64,000 nucleotides of DNA, from the NCBI GenBank assembly GCA_900239685.1, contig OENT01000325.1:1-64000 (forward strand), in the 5' to 3' direction. Numbering within the stretch: position 1 is the stretch's first letter; the number at the start of each line of letters is the position of its first letter. Position numbers and translations under genes: made by a program. Shown piece by piece: positions 1 to 10,489 of this stretch. This stretch comes from Rotaria macrura. Taxonomy: Eukaryota; Rotifera; Eurotatoria; Philodinida; Philodinidae. Under the pieces are notes generated by a model. It was not told the DNA's origin. It did no database searches and saw nothing but the letters and a program-made list of their open reading frames with translations.

Positions 1-2276
1 GCACAAGATAGGAAGAATTGGCGTATCATGTTAGCCAACGTCTGCAACAGATAAGGCACCTATCTGATCTGATCTGATAATGATCATTTATTTCAAACAA
101 CACTTAGACTTGACTGAATCATTCAATTCATGTCCTCATAGAGCTGAATTGTTAAACAAATAAGATTCAATATTCATGGAGATTTATGTGCAAAAACGAT
201 ACAATTCATAGTAGGAGCCTGCTCATGTGAAAGTATTGAATAACTTGGTTTTATCTGGAAATTCCGACACATTTGACCCAATCACTCAACATTTTATCCG
301 CCCAACCCTGATGAATAACTACTAGAAAATTAAAATTGACCCTTTAGATGATACAGAACAATCATTAGTTTGAACTAAAAATACAGAGGCAGTAAAACTT
401 ATTGTAGAATGACCAGGTTTCTGGCGATGCTTAGAGTAGATAATAATACAAAACCCACATAACCTAAAGCAGAAATAAATACGAAATAAATGTGAAAACT
501 TCGGACTTATGTCCGAGAGTTATGTGTACTTCAAAAAGTGAATGAGACAAATCAGTCATTCTAGAATGTGTGCACGGATGAAGTATCTTGGTAAACCTTT
601 TTGGGAAACTCCAAAATTACTGATCATCTCAAACATATCTAGGCAATTTAGTTTTTAGATGCAGTTTTTGTGCATTTGAGACCTTTTTGCAGCCAATGTT
701 TTCTTACAAAGCTGCGATTTGGTTCAAAACCAATATCAGATTCGGAATCAGCGTTAAAAACTGAGTCACTTTACATAAGTTGTGGATAATTCTGAGAAAA
801 ACGTTTTTTTTGAAAAAAATCTCTGAACCCAATCTCAGGGATTGTTTGGTGAAAAATGACAGTTTTTTCGATAACTCAGCCATTTCTTGCCGGATCCTTC
901 TCATCTTTGAACTCAATCGAGATATTCATCAGACAATTCTGTGCACAACATTTCAGCTCAATCGAATGTATTTGTAAAGAGTTATCGTGTTAACGGCCGG
1001 ACCCACCGACCGATTCTAGAGTGTACTCACTTTTTGAGTACGCAAAAATACTTCTTTTCAAAAATCAACGTACGGATATGTGAACAGAATTAACAATATT
1101 TTTAAAATACAACAAAATAGCGACGCAGATTTACTATATATATATAATTAAAAAAACTTTAGTTAAAATTTAGAATACTAATGAATCAATGGAATTGAAT
1201 GATTCGATGTATATAAATAATTTTATACCATAAACATTAACCTAAAGAAAGGATAGCATTGAAAGCATTTTATTAGCTTGGATACGTGCAAATTAAAATT
1301 AAAGTGAGCACAGAGCTCAAGAGTTAAGATGAATAGCAAAAGATCTGAAAGAAAGATTAAATCATTCTTGTCGACCTATTATGCTCGATATAGACCAAAT
1401 TTAGATTTACTTTGACAGTCAATATCCTGAATAGAAGTTCAAATAGCCGGAAAAAAATAACTAGAAGACTATACATTACATACGCGAAAAAATCACTAAA
1501 CTCACTGAAAAGCTGGACTCAAATCTTGAAACAAATGTGTGGGTCCACAGAAAAACCAACTGATAACTAATCTAATATAAATTATCGAAAAAAATAAAAC
1601 TTATGCCAATCATCGATAACAAAATAAAACGATTCTGGCAGATTTTTGAAAAACTATGAGTACTAGAAAAACACATGAGGAGTTGGGAGGCACATACGTG
1701 CAATCGACCATAGTAGAAAACTGTGTTCGTATAACTCCAGAAAAAAAACTAAACTAACGAAAAAATCCTTCCAATAAGCGTAACAGAAATTAATTCCCAT
1801 AGAAAGCATCAACGAGAAGTCATACTACAACAATTATTCAGCACACAAACAAAAGGAAACGCCGCGCCATGAAAACCTCACACAGCAAAGGCCTAACACA
1901 AAGCGCGTTCCCAATGTTATAATTCTCGTAAATGATTCCAAAGCTAAATCATAATAATAAACAAAGTATCAGACGAGAACTTCAAACGAATCACCCAACG
2001 ACTAAAAAACCCTCTTCAACAATATCTCACATTGCATCCGACAATACGAAACAGGTAGGGGACCAATGATAAATTCGCACCAATAAAATCATCAACAATC
2101 ATGATCAACCTCTTGCGAGCCATCCTATCCCCTAAGTTAACACCGCCTTCCCTTCTAGACAGACCTTACCTATGCCTCACATAATGAGAACAAAACAAAA
2201 ATTAGATTAAGAAAAAAAGAATATTATTTGTAAGCGTCCATAGTGAATCATTTGGACGCTAGACGATGTTTTGATA
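1..2276. other. Gene-poor AT-rich stretch
   Basis: No coding region with supported splice sites or recognisable protein was found on either strand. From about 1320 to 2215 the plus strand is strongly A-rich and T-poor, a composition bias often left by old retroelements of the LINE type, but no reverse transcriptase or endonuclease motif could be recognised, so no family is assigned. Confidence 0.5.
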
Positions 2277-2350
2277 CACCTTCCAGTCTAATTGACTTAG
2301 GGAAACTCCCTGGATAGTAAGGGGTTTGGGTTCGATTCCCATGGAGGTCA
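2277..2350 (+). pseudogene. tRNA-like relic or SINE head
   Basis: A perfect eukaryotic tRNA B box (GGTTCGATTCC, about 2329-2339) is followed by a segment GGAGGTC that pairs with six bases of a 5' arm near 2278-2283, and by a run of five T at 2353-2357 that would stop RNA polymerase III. The D-arm/A-box part is only loosely tRNA-like and the anticodon stem pairs poorly (three pairs at most), so a working tRNA is unlikely. A tRNA-derived SINE head or a decayed tRNA gene fits better. Confidence 0.35.
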
Positions 2351-2873
2351 TCTTTTTCGTCGTTCCGTTCCGGAACATCAGGGACACTATGCTACTCTCT
2401 TTCGTTCTTTACATATTAAAGCTATCATTTTTTTCTTTCATTTCATATAAAAAACTTCGCCGCTTTAAATCAATGAAAAACCTTTTGATCGTCAAAATCG
2501 ATTCATCACAATATTCTATATAAAAGACAATAGGTGTATTTACAAATTCAATGATTTGACCTCGTATTGATACTAGGAGAAGTGTTTCAGTCGGAAGTTC
2601 TACAACTAAAAATGGTTTTATTTCATTTCATCGTATTAAACAACAACGTTTGAAATGTTCACACAAGAATTCGCGCCGATTAAACATGATCAAGAACAAT
2701 ATCGTAGAATAAATAAACAACTGCTAGTATTCGACGATTTGAAGGAATCCATTTTATTTTTTTCCGATTGTAAATGAGAACATATTAAAAATTTGATTGA
2801 AAAAAAGCAAAATTAACACATAGTTTTTCTCTCATTTTACATAGAGAATTCATCGTTTTAAATCTTGAAAATC

Positions 2874-4050
2874 CTACTTGTCTCTCGTTGTTCTAATGCT
2901 TGTTGTTGGCGTTGTTCCAGTACTTGTTGTGTCCGTTGTTGAAGTGCTTGTTGTGGCCGTTGTTGAAGTGCTTGTTGTGGCCGTTGTTGAAGTGCTTGTT
3001 GTGGTCGTTGTTGAGGTGCTTGTTGTGGTCGTTGTTGAGGTGCTTGCTGAGGTCGTCGTTGCTGTTGTTACTGTTGTTGCTGTTTCTGTTGTCATGACGT
3101 TCTTACCTTCAATTCAGTAGAAGATTACAACAATTTTTCTCATTAGGATATTTTTGACTTGATAAAAGAAAATAGGGTATCATGTTCCATTTGAATTTCT
3201 GCAGAAACGCGATTAAATACCGAGTGGGGGAGATATAGTAGATGTAGGAGGTGTAGAAGATATAGAGGGCATAAGGGTAGAGGTGTTGTAGGTTGTAGGA
3301 CTTGCGGTACTATAGATGGTGATGGGTGATGTGGTACTGTAGGTGTTGGTGGGGATCTAGTAGTTATAGGTGATAGAGGAAATATACGAGATATACGAGA
3401 TATGCGAGATATACGAGATATAGGAAATATAGGAGATATCGGAGATATAAGAGATGTTGGGTGTGAGTTTGGGTGTGGGTGAGTGTGGGGAGAGATAATA
3501 TCACCTTCACCCTCACCCACATCCTCACCCACATCCTCACCCTCACCCACATCCTCACCCACACCCACATCCTCACCCACACCCACATCCTCACCCACAC
3601 CCACATCCTCACCCACACCCACATCCTCACCCACACCCACATCCACACCCACACCCTACATACTAGAATCCATTAAAGAAATTGCAAGAATGGTCGATAG
3701 AATGATTCCACCAAGAAGTACTCCAATCAAGAAACCGATCCAAAATGTAGTTGGACATGGACAGCAGCAACACCTGAAATTACGTGGATATCATTGGAGA
3801 TGTGGATGACAAATGATTATCAAGAACTACTTGAAATAAGCTGCTAGGCGTCGTTTCTTTCTGTTTCGTTTTTTTCATCTTCCTTCTTATCATTACGTTC
3901 AGGCATTTTCGAATCAGCACTAGTTGGCACTTCCCAAGCATCAAACTTCGTTTTCGAAACAGCGCTGCCTGGTGCTTTCACAAAGTCGATCTTCTTCTTT
4001 GAATCAGCACTACTTGGTGCATCCCAAACGCTGATCTGCTTCTTTGTCAT
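2874..4050 (-). CDS. Thr-rich single-pass membrane protein (tentative model)
   Basis: Three minus-strand pieces look like one gene. The first (4050 to about 3844) starts with ATG and holds three imperfect repeats ending ADSK, AVSK and ADSK. The second exon (3773-3664) has a TTTCAG acceptor and a GTATGT donor and encodes CCCCPCP followed by a hydrophobic span ([20 protein letters not shown]), a good transmembrane helix. The third (3106-2874) joins it in phase and is almost wholly Thr/Ser, in octamers such as TTSTSTTT made by a 24-bp DNA repeat, ending in TAG. A short cytoplasmic tail, one helix and a Thr-rich stalk is the implied layout. The junction between the first and second exon is not resolved, and the 3' end could be a splice donor instead of a stop. 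Function unknown. Confidence 0.42.
2920..3060. repeat. 24-bp tandem repeat coding for a Thr-rich stalk
   Basis: About six copies of a 24-bp unit (plus-strand core GTTGTTGAAGTGCTTGTTGT) with point differences. On the minus strand they read as Thr/Ser octamers inside the membrane-protein exon. Confidence 0.8.
3370..3660. repeat. Minisatellites: 9-bp GATATACGA type and 12/18-bp CCCACATCCTCA type
   Basis: From about 3376 to 3455 short units like GATATACGA repeat. From about 3505 to 3655 a 12-bp and then an 18-bp unit (ACCCACATCCTCACCCAC type) repeats. The repeats stay open in several frames on both strands, which produces long false ORFs. In the gene model proposed here they lie entirely within the intron between 3663 and 3107. 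Confidence 0.85.
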
Positions 4051-4367
4051 ATCACAGCGGAATTTGCTTCGATGGTAGCAAGACGTTCGAAAATTGTAAA
4101 AAGTAGTGCAGTGTCAACACAAAAATATAAGAGAATGCTTTTTCATCCCCTTAATATACCAATTGGTTGACACATACAAACACATCTACATTATTCTCTA
4201 TTTCTTTCTGTATTAAAGATATATTACAATTCTTTTCTCTTGCTTGTTTATAGGGATTCGGCATCTATCATTCTATGATCCATAAAAATAGTCATAATTA
4301 CTCGTGCAAGCCTTATATTCCAAACAAGGGGAGGGGGGGGGAATCGAATAATGCTTCGATACGGGTT

Positions 4368-4757
4368 TTATCAAGCGACAAAATCAAAAACAAAAGCCCA
4401 CCTATGGTCAGACTAACACCTGAAATTACGAACACCGATAAGCAAACTCCATATGAGGATCTACTCACACTCCATCGTGTTCGATATTTAGTACCCTTTT
4501 CGTCGAAAGAGCTCAGTGGCAGATATTTGAAATCCTTCATGTGCTGCAATGCATAATCAATTAAAAACACAACGGTGTTTCGTGTTCTTTTGTTGCCTAC
4601 TTAATGAGTAACAACCTGGAATAGGCTGATTATGCTTCGTGCTTGACAAAAAAATGTAAAGAAATAATAAATTCAACAAATAATTGTTAATTGAGAGTAT
4701 ACATTTCGTTCGTTCTGATGTAGAACAGAATTGAATAAAAGTTTTGACATGAAGGGA
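4368..4757 (-). pseudogene. Arm 1 of a diverged inverted duplication, with a membrane-protein reading frame
   Basis: Read on the minus strand this arm matches 5262-5662 on the plus strand along its whole length, for example TTCTGTTCTACA, CTCTCAATTAACAAT and CCACTGAGCTCTTTCGA. Downstream of a good acceptor (GCATTGCAG) it encodes MKDFKYLPLSSFDEKGTKYR, then a hydrophobic span ending GGLLFLIL, so a short cytoplasmic N-terminus and a transmembrane helix. The frame runs on only to 4313. This looks like the 5' part of a type II membrane protein gene, probably a gene fragment. Confidence 0.5.
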
Positions 4758-5261
4758 AAAAAATTAAAAATTTCTTGATTCGATCTTTGTACATTGGACT
4801 GTTGTTGTTAGTATGACACAAACGAAGGCTTTTATTTTCATGTATCCACTACCATGGTCACACGCTCATAGCAACGCTCAACTGCATCAACGGACGTCCA
4901 TACTGACACCGGCTCACACCGACACCCTCTTGTTCACTATAGACTTGAAAGTCGACTGAATAAGTATTGTAACTGATATCCTGGACAGAATATTTTGAAA
5001 AGATGCTCTAGTAGTCTGTCTCATTTTGCACCATAATATTTCTCAAAACGTACTGGTTTTGGCATCAAACGATTTTTTCTATTAAATTTACGATCAATGT
5101 GTAGACTGTCGTTGGACGATCGTAAACCGGCTCATACTTTGTTTTAGTGCCAAAATTTAATTCTCTTTCCGTCTGATTCAATATGTTCTCAAGCTTTGTT
5201 AAAATATGTAATAGAATTCGTAAAAACGATCGAAAGGAGCGCTTGCTAGTTATTTTTTCTT

Positions 5262-5662
5262 GCAGGTCAATAATTTTATGCAATTCTGTTCTACAAATGA
5301 ACGAGCGAAATGTACACTCTCAATTAACAATGATTTATTGAATATATTATTTCTTTACATGCTTTTGTCGAGCATGAAGAATAATTTATTCATGAAAATC
5401 ATCCATGTTGTTACTCTTCAAGTCGACAGAAACAGAACAAGAAACACTGTTGCTTTTTTAAGTTGATTTGACATTGTATAATGGAAAGGATTTCAATTAT
5501 TTACCACTGAGCTCTTTCGATGAAAAGAGGATTGAATATCGTACAGAATGGCATGCACGCAGCTCTGCACGTATAGTGAGCTTTCCGGCTGTCGTGATTG
5601 CAGATGTTAGTCTGGCCATGGGAGAGATTTTGTTTCTGATCTTTCCGCTTAATTATACCGTA
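5262..5662 (+). pseudogene. Arm 2 of the diverged inverted duplication
   Basis: This is the partner of 4368-4757 in opposite orientation with about 500 bp between them. It encodes KDFNYLPLSSFDEKRIEYRT followed by a hydrophobic span, and the frame continues to 5776 with unrelated sequence. The splice acceptor seen in arm 1 is not kept here. Both arms keep a similar protein although the DNA has drifted, so the duplication is not recent. Confidence 0.5.
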
Positions 5663-7120
5663 GCCCAAACCGAGCGACATATCAATACTGTCAGTGAGAC
5701 TGACAGGCGCCTTCAACAATCTAGTCATACATCCAAAATCATACACACAACGATGCACTCACACCTACTCGTTTAAGAAAATCTATTCTAGGACAGTAAA
5801 ATGAATATGATTTAATGAAAAATATTTCTTAGTTATCCAATTTGTTTTACTTGATTGTGATATTATTTATCGGAATGATAGATACGTTTTTTTTCATTTC
5901 AAGCGTTTATTGTTCTCCTTTTCTTCGTAGTGAACAAAACAAAGTTCAGTTACACCATTTATAGAATTTTTTGTAAAAGTACTCGATAAGAGCAATGTCA
6001 ATGTTATGGGTCAATACCACTACGAAGACCTTCAGAAAATGTTGAGAAAATGAAAAACATACACTTGAGAACACTATTTTTCTTTCAAAGTAGAGAACTT
6101 TATGTTCTGAAAAACTCGAATGCTATCGTAGAAAGATGAATGAATGAGTAAGAGGCTCGAGTCCCTATCACTGGTCTATATTTGTAACATATAGTGTTTC
6201 TTATGGCTTATGACTTTGAAGCGCTTTATATTATCGAGAAAGTATTTGAATATTGACCTAATTGTATAGGTGAGGGTAGCAGGGCTTATGGATATTAAAA
6301 AGTCTCAAGTATCACTAACATATTCACCAATGTGCACATTTTTCTTATTCTCATCCCAGCCATAGTATTTTTTTTTAAATTTTATCGCACGTACAGAGGC
6401 AGATTGGATGTGTTGAAAAGATCACATTCTATGGGGAGATCTGGATTGCAGTTTTCGATTGCAGGAATATTGACTGGCTTTTTATTTAATTTCCTAAGCC
6501 ATTTGTTTATATTGTATCCAAGACTAGAGTATTCATGGTCCATGCCTCGCAAAATTCGACTCTTTCCTTTTTATTGTTCAAACTAATTAGTATGTGAAAC
6601 ACTATTCTTAAATAATCCACTGAAACTTCCATTTATGAGCTCATTGGACTTCGAAAAAGTATGTAAAAAGTATAAAATCAGTTCATTCTTTTCGCATTAG
6701 AAAAGAAAGAATGCTTCTGCTAAAATTTATGAGAATCCAATTTTTATCATGTCCAAGTTCAACATACGTACAGCTACATGATGTGTTTTTGAAACAATTG
6801 ATAGTAATTCGTCAATTAATTAATTGTCTTAAGGAGGGTCATTTTAATATATTTATGATTAAGAGTATCTCTTCCTATTCTCACAGATATTAGTTCAATT
6901 CAATAATTTACTAAAGGTTATTTATTTGAAAAAATGAATTCCTTAAATTATAACAAATAATAAGACGTTTCAGATACTTATATCTCCTTCATCCCTTGAT
7001 GCTTTTGGTGGCGCTATTCCTTTTGTTGTTGTTATTTAACGTGCTTATCTGACAATTCTTAGTTCTTTTTTGTTTCTCTGTAATAGTGGAACGGACGATG
7101 AAAATGCAATATTACTAGTA
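5663..7120. other. No supported gene
   Basis: An 84-aa plus-strand frame at 6332-6586 is hydrophobic but has no recognised homologue or splice context. Nothing else stands out. Confidence 0.5.
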
Positions 7121-7369
7121 CCCAGGTGGAACATTACGGAACGTTTACGACCGTATTCGGCTAAAATACTGTATTTTTAGACCTGGATACATTGACTGTA
7201 TACGGTGCCCCGTATTATGGCTAGATCACGGTATATGACGGCGCCATATGCCCTGTTCGCTTAAGGTGCTCTGTAAAGGTTCATTATAAGACCAACGTAT
7301 AAAGACCGTTATGATGCCGTAACATAAACGTCTTGCATTCGGCCACCGGATCTATGCGGCATTTCAACC

Positions 7370-7860
7370 ATAACTTGGGATGTGGGAGCGGGGGTGGGGA
7401 TGGGTGTCAGTTTTCTTACCTTCGCAACCCAAAACCACACCTCCTTATAAGGTGACGGTCGATAAGATACCAAGCTAATTTTTTTGTTACAGCCTATCGT
7501 TTCTGCTGAAGTTAAAGTAATGAAAGGAAAAGGTAAGGTACCCATCCGTCTCTTTGTTTTCAGTCGGAAAAAATCAATGGAGAGAAAATTGGAAAGATCC
7601 TGGAAGCATGTGTTCGGAGAAAAAGAACCGGTATTAATGCGAGACACGGAAGCGGTCGAATAACGATTAATCACACGTGATTGATTGAGTGAGGTAGCCT
7701 GTTTGAGGGAACAATTATCAAGAAGTGTAAATACAATAATCGCGCCGAGACTCACTTTTGGGGTATGGGTGTCGGCTTCCAAAATAAGAAAACTCACAAC
7801 CCTACCCCCAACCACAACACATTCATATCTGCAGCCACACCCAAGCACTTCCACGCCTGC
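7370..7860. repeat. Inverted C-rich arms, possible small transposon remnant
   Basis: On the minus strand near 7425-7370 the sequence reads TAAGAAAACTGACACCC and runs on into a C-rich tract. On the plus strand near 7780-7830 it reads TAAGAAAACTCACAACCC and also runs into a C-rich tract. The two arms point outward about 350-400 bp apart. A 193-codon open frame spans the segment on the minus strand but matches nothing I know. A clear target duplication was not found. Confidence 0.4.
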
Positions 7861-7902
7861 CATACTAACATCCACACACCCACCATTCAATCACATAAAA
7901 TC

Positions 7903-8082
7903 TTTGAGTACCCTCATCTCACTTGCCTTGATGTGAAGAGGGCTGGTGTTGATCAAGTCGAACAATTTCTAAATGAAACAAAAACTCGTCTACCTCGTCA
8001 CTCTGCATTGCGTGTTTTCTATGAAAAATTGCGAGTACTCATTTTACAAGAGAAGCAACGCGACGCAACTATGTCAATGTGA
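7903..8082 (+). pseudogene. Gene fragment resembling the C-terminus of a bdelloid F-box-like family
   Basis: The frame encodes FEYPHLTCLDV, then VEQFLNETKTRLP and YEKLRVL before a stop. From memory this matches the C-terminal signature of a large bdelloid family annotated as F-box proteins (a 'QFL..TKT.LP' stretch followed by 'YE.L'). No F-box or upstream exon is visible, and the sequence just upstream is the C-rich repeat arm, so this is probably a truncated copy. The family call rests on recall. Confidence 0.3.
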
Positions 8083-8401
8083 CGCAACTAGTTAGTTAGA
8101 GGCAAATTGTTCGTTCTAAAGACTATTATTCTTATTTTCCTTTGTTGTAAATTGATTTTAATGTCGTAGTTTTGTCAAGAGCAATGGGAACGAAAATGAT
8201 TTTTTTGTGTGAAAAAAGCTGTGTATAAAGTAATGAAGAATGACTTCTTTTTGAATGTTCATAAATTTAATAACAGCATATGAAAATAGAAAAAATGAAC
8301 CAAGAAACACGAAAAAAAAAGAAAAGAAGAAAATGAGAATGAAAATGAACAAAAACAGAAAAATTGAACAGAAAAAAACGAATACATATTTCAACGCTTC
8401 C

Positions 8402-8613
8402 CAGATCGAACGATACGGACTGTTTAGTGGACGCAGTTATACGGACCGTAACATCTTTAAAATAGAGCCGTATACGGCTCCGTATACGGTACTATTCGTG
8501 GGCACAGTAAAAAAGGATCGTATAATGTGAAAATACGGCCGTATACGGCCCAATTTTAATGATGTTACGGTCCGTATAACTGCGTCCACTAAACGGTTCG
8601 TAACGGATATCTG
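8402..8613. mobile_element. Palindromic MITE-like element built on CCGTATACGG
   Basis: The two ends are inverted copies. A 34-base stretch at about 8422-8455, beginning GTTTAGTGGACGCAGTTATA, is matched exactly in reverse complement at about 8560-8593. Weaker inverted similarity continues outward to CAGAT/ATCTG at 8402 and 8609 and inward through TAAAAT and CCGTATACGG. The interior has further CCGTATACGG palindromes (about 8468, 8480 and 8539), so the whole 212 bp can fold into one hairpin. It is non-coding. Related motifs (GACCGTATTCGG, TGTATACGGTGCC) at 7148-7260 may be an older relative. Confidence 0.65.
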
Positions 8614-8660
8614 TTTGGATTTACCTGGGTTAGTTTTCTTTTTCTTCTTCTTTTTCCAAA

Positions 8661-8994
8661 TCAACTAAAACGACAAAAATAATTATCTTTAAGTATGTGA
8701 TACAAAGTATAAGTCGTACTTATTTCTTGCTGCAACACTTTGTTTGCAATTAGGTAGTCTTCTTTTGGTTGCTTGAGATCCTGAATTTTTTGATAAATAA
8801 TTTGTTTTTCATTTTCGCTTAAGTTACTATCGTTTATCTTTGCTTCTTCTTCACGTAGTTGTGCTTCAATTTCACCTATTTTGCTTAGATTGTCTGCGAT
8901 CTAAATAAAAGAGAGAAGTTTGGGATATCATTTTTAAATATATTACCGCTGTTTGTAATTTGGCAATATCGTCTATGAGAAGATCGAGATGTAA
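8661..8994 (-). CDS. Coiled-coil protein fragment (3' exons)
   Basis: Two minus-strand exons join in phase. 8994-8947 (LHLDLLIDDIAKLQTA) has a CTTGCAG acceptor and a GTAATA donor. 8900-8661 follows a TTATTTAG acceptor and encodes a charged helical stretch (IADNLSKIGEIEAQLREEEA onward) before a TGA at 8663-8661. A possible donor (A|GTACGACTT) at 8720 means the coding part could also end or continue differently. No 5' exons were found above 9000, so this is the tail of a gene or a broken copy. The heptad-like pattern supports a coiled coil. Function unknown. Confidence 0.5.
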
Positions 8995-8999
8995 CTGCA

Positions 9000-10480
9000 A
9001 GTTAGCTGATGTATTTATATTTATGAAGACGTATATAATTTATTGTGCCCGATCGCGTTACTATGAAGAATCATTGAAAACAGGATTGTGAAGTTGTTAG
9101 CTCGTATCGACGAGTGACTCGTTTTATTTTACGATTAGAAAAAAGTAAAATGTAAGTTTACATACATCATGCATTTCGATTTAACAAGAAAAGAGAAAGA
9201 GAAGAGAGAGAGAAATAACAATAACAAAGCGAGATGACTCGGTATCGAGGGGAATGACTGAGGGTGAATCATAGATAACAGAAGTTTTGAACGAATATTA
9301 AATAGTACCGTCAGAAAGAGAGATAAAGTAATAAGTTACGTGCATAAAGAAATAAATAACAAAAGAATGTAAGAGAAGAATAAAGAATACATATTTTCGA
9401 AAGTATCTATTCCGTTTTTGCTTTCGACCGACCATCAACTGGAATGTCAAGTCAAGTTCGAATAAAACATTTTATCATAGAATGCGCACATCATAAATGT
9501 AAAGCCCTGAGAAAAATTACTTTGTTTCTTTCAAATTTAGTAGTTGTGTTTCACTTTTACAGCATTTAGAAAAAAAAATCATAAGATTCCATATTCCGTT
9601 GGAAATCCCAGTGTCTGTCTAAGAACTTTATTTTTATTTTGTTTTCATTTGTAATAAAAGATTCACAACAAGAAATCTTTATCTTTATAAAGTGAAAACA
9701 GAGAATTTAGCACTTGAACAATGGCAATAAATGAAAAAAAAATATGGTGCTAGTTAAGTAGTTTTATAAAGACAAAATGAACATCAAAGAGAGCTGTTTT
9801 TTTAATAATCATCTGTCTTAACTTTTTAGAAAATAAATCCTAAATAAATGATACTAACGATTGCAAAAATTAAATCCACTTAGGAGCTTTTCATATATAC
9901 TTTTTCGTGAATCACCTTGCTTATTGAGTTATATAGTTCACCGTACGATCAAACTGTATGTAGATGATAAGGATGCCCATGCTTTACATTTGTATTGCAT
10001 GCTGTGAAAGGATTATTTATCCTATTGTTTCATCGTATTTTTTTTGAAGAGTTCATTTATCTTGGTGTTATAAATACAAAAAGAAAACGATACTTGCATA
10101 TATTTGACAGCAACAATAGCATGAAAAGTCAAAAATTGATCCGAATTTTCGGTCTACACGTTTTTTAACTACCGAGGAGGACTTTTAATATAAAACGGTC
10201 TTCGGTTCTTATGAAATGTCTCTTTAAAATTTGAAAATTCTCCTGTCGTGTTGACTGCCAGTCGAATATCTAATTTTGAATTTGATCAACTCACAGATAA
10301 TTTGTTTTCCAGAAAAAAACTATTGATATCGGTACACTTTACGGATGCAGCGTTGCTAGTAGAGAGCTGCAGTTTACAAGATTTTGGCCACATCTAACCT
10401 GTCTAGTAGTTTTTGATAATTGAGAAAAATTCAAACTCTCACATAAGTGTATTTTATAATTTTACAGAATTTGTTTCAAT
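9000..10480. other. No supported gene
   Basis: AT-rich sequence with a purine-rich GAGA tract near 9190-9220. No exon, RNA gene or element end was recognised. Confidence 0.5.
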
Positions 10481-10489
10481 TACAAAGCC

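Noticed and set aside
1320-2215. A-rich tract as a retroelement
   Set aside because: Composition alone; no reverse transcriptase, endonuclease or terminal repeat recognised.
3143-3809. Several long ORFs on both strands (up to 169 codons) over the 3.1-3.8 kb region
   Set aside because: They are produced by the minisatellite, which is open in many frames; the only protein-like part is the transmembrane exon in a different frame.
7309-7890. 193-codon minus-strand ORF
   Set aside because: It crosses the inverted C-rich arms, has no recognised domain or splice context and mixed composition; probably chance openness.
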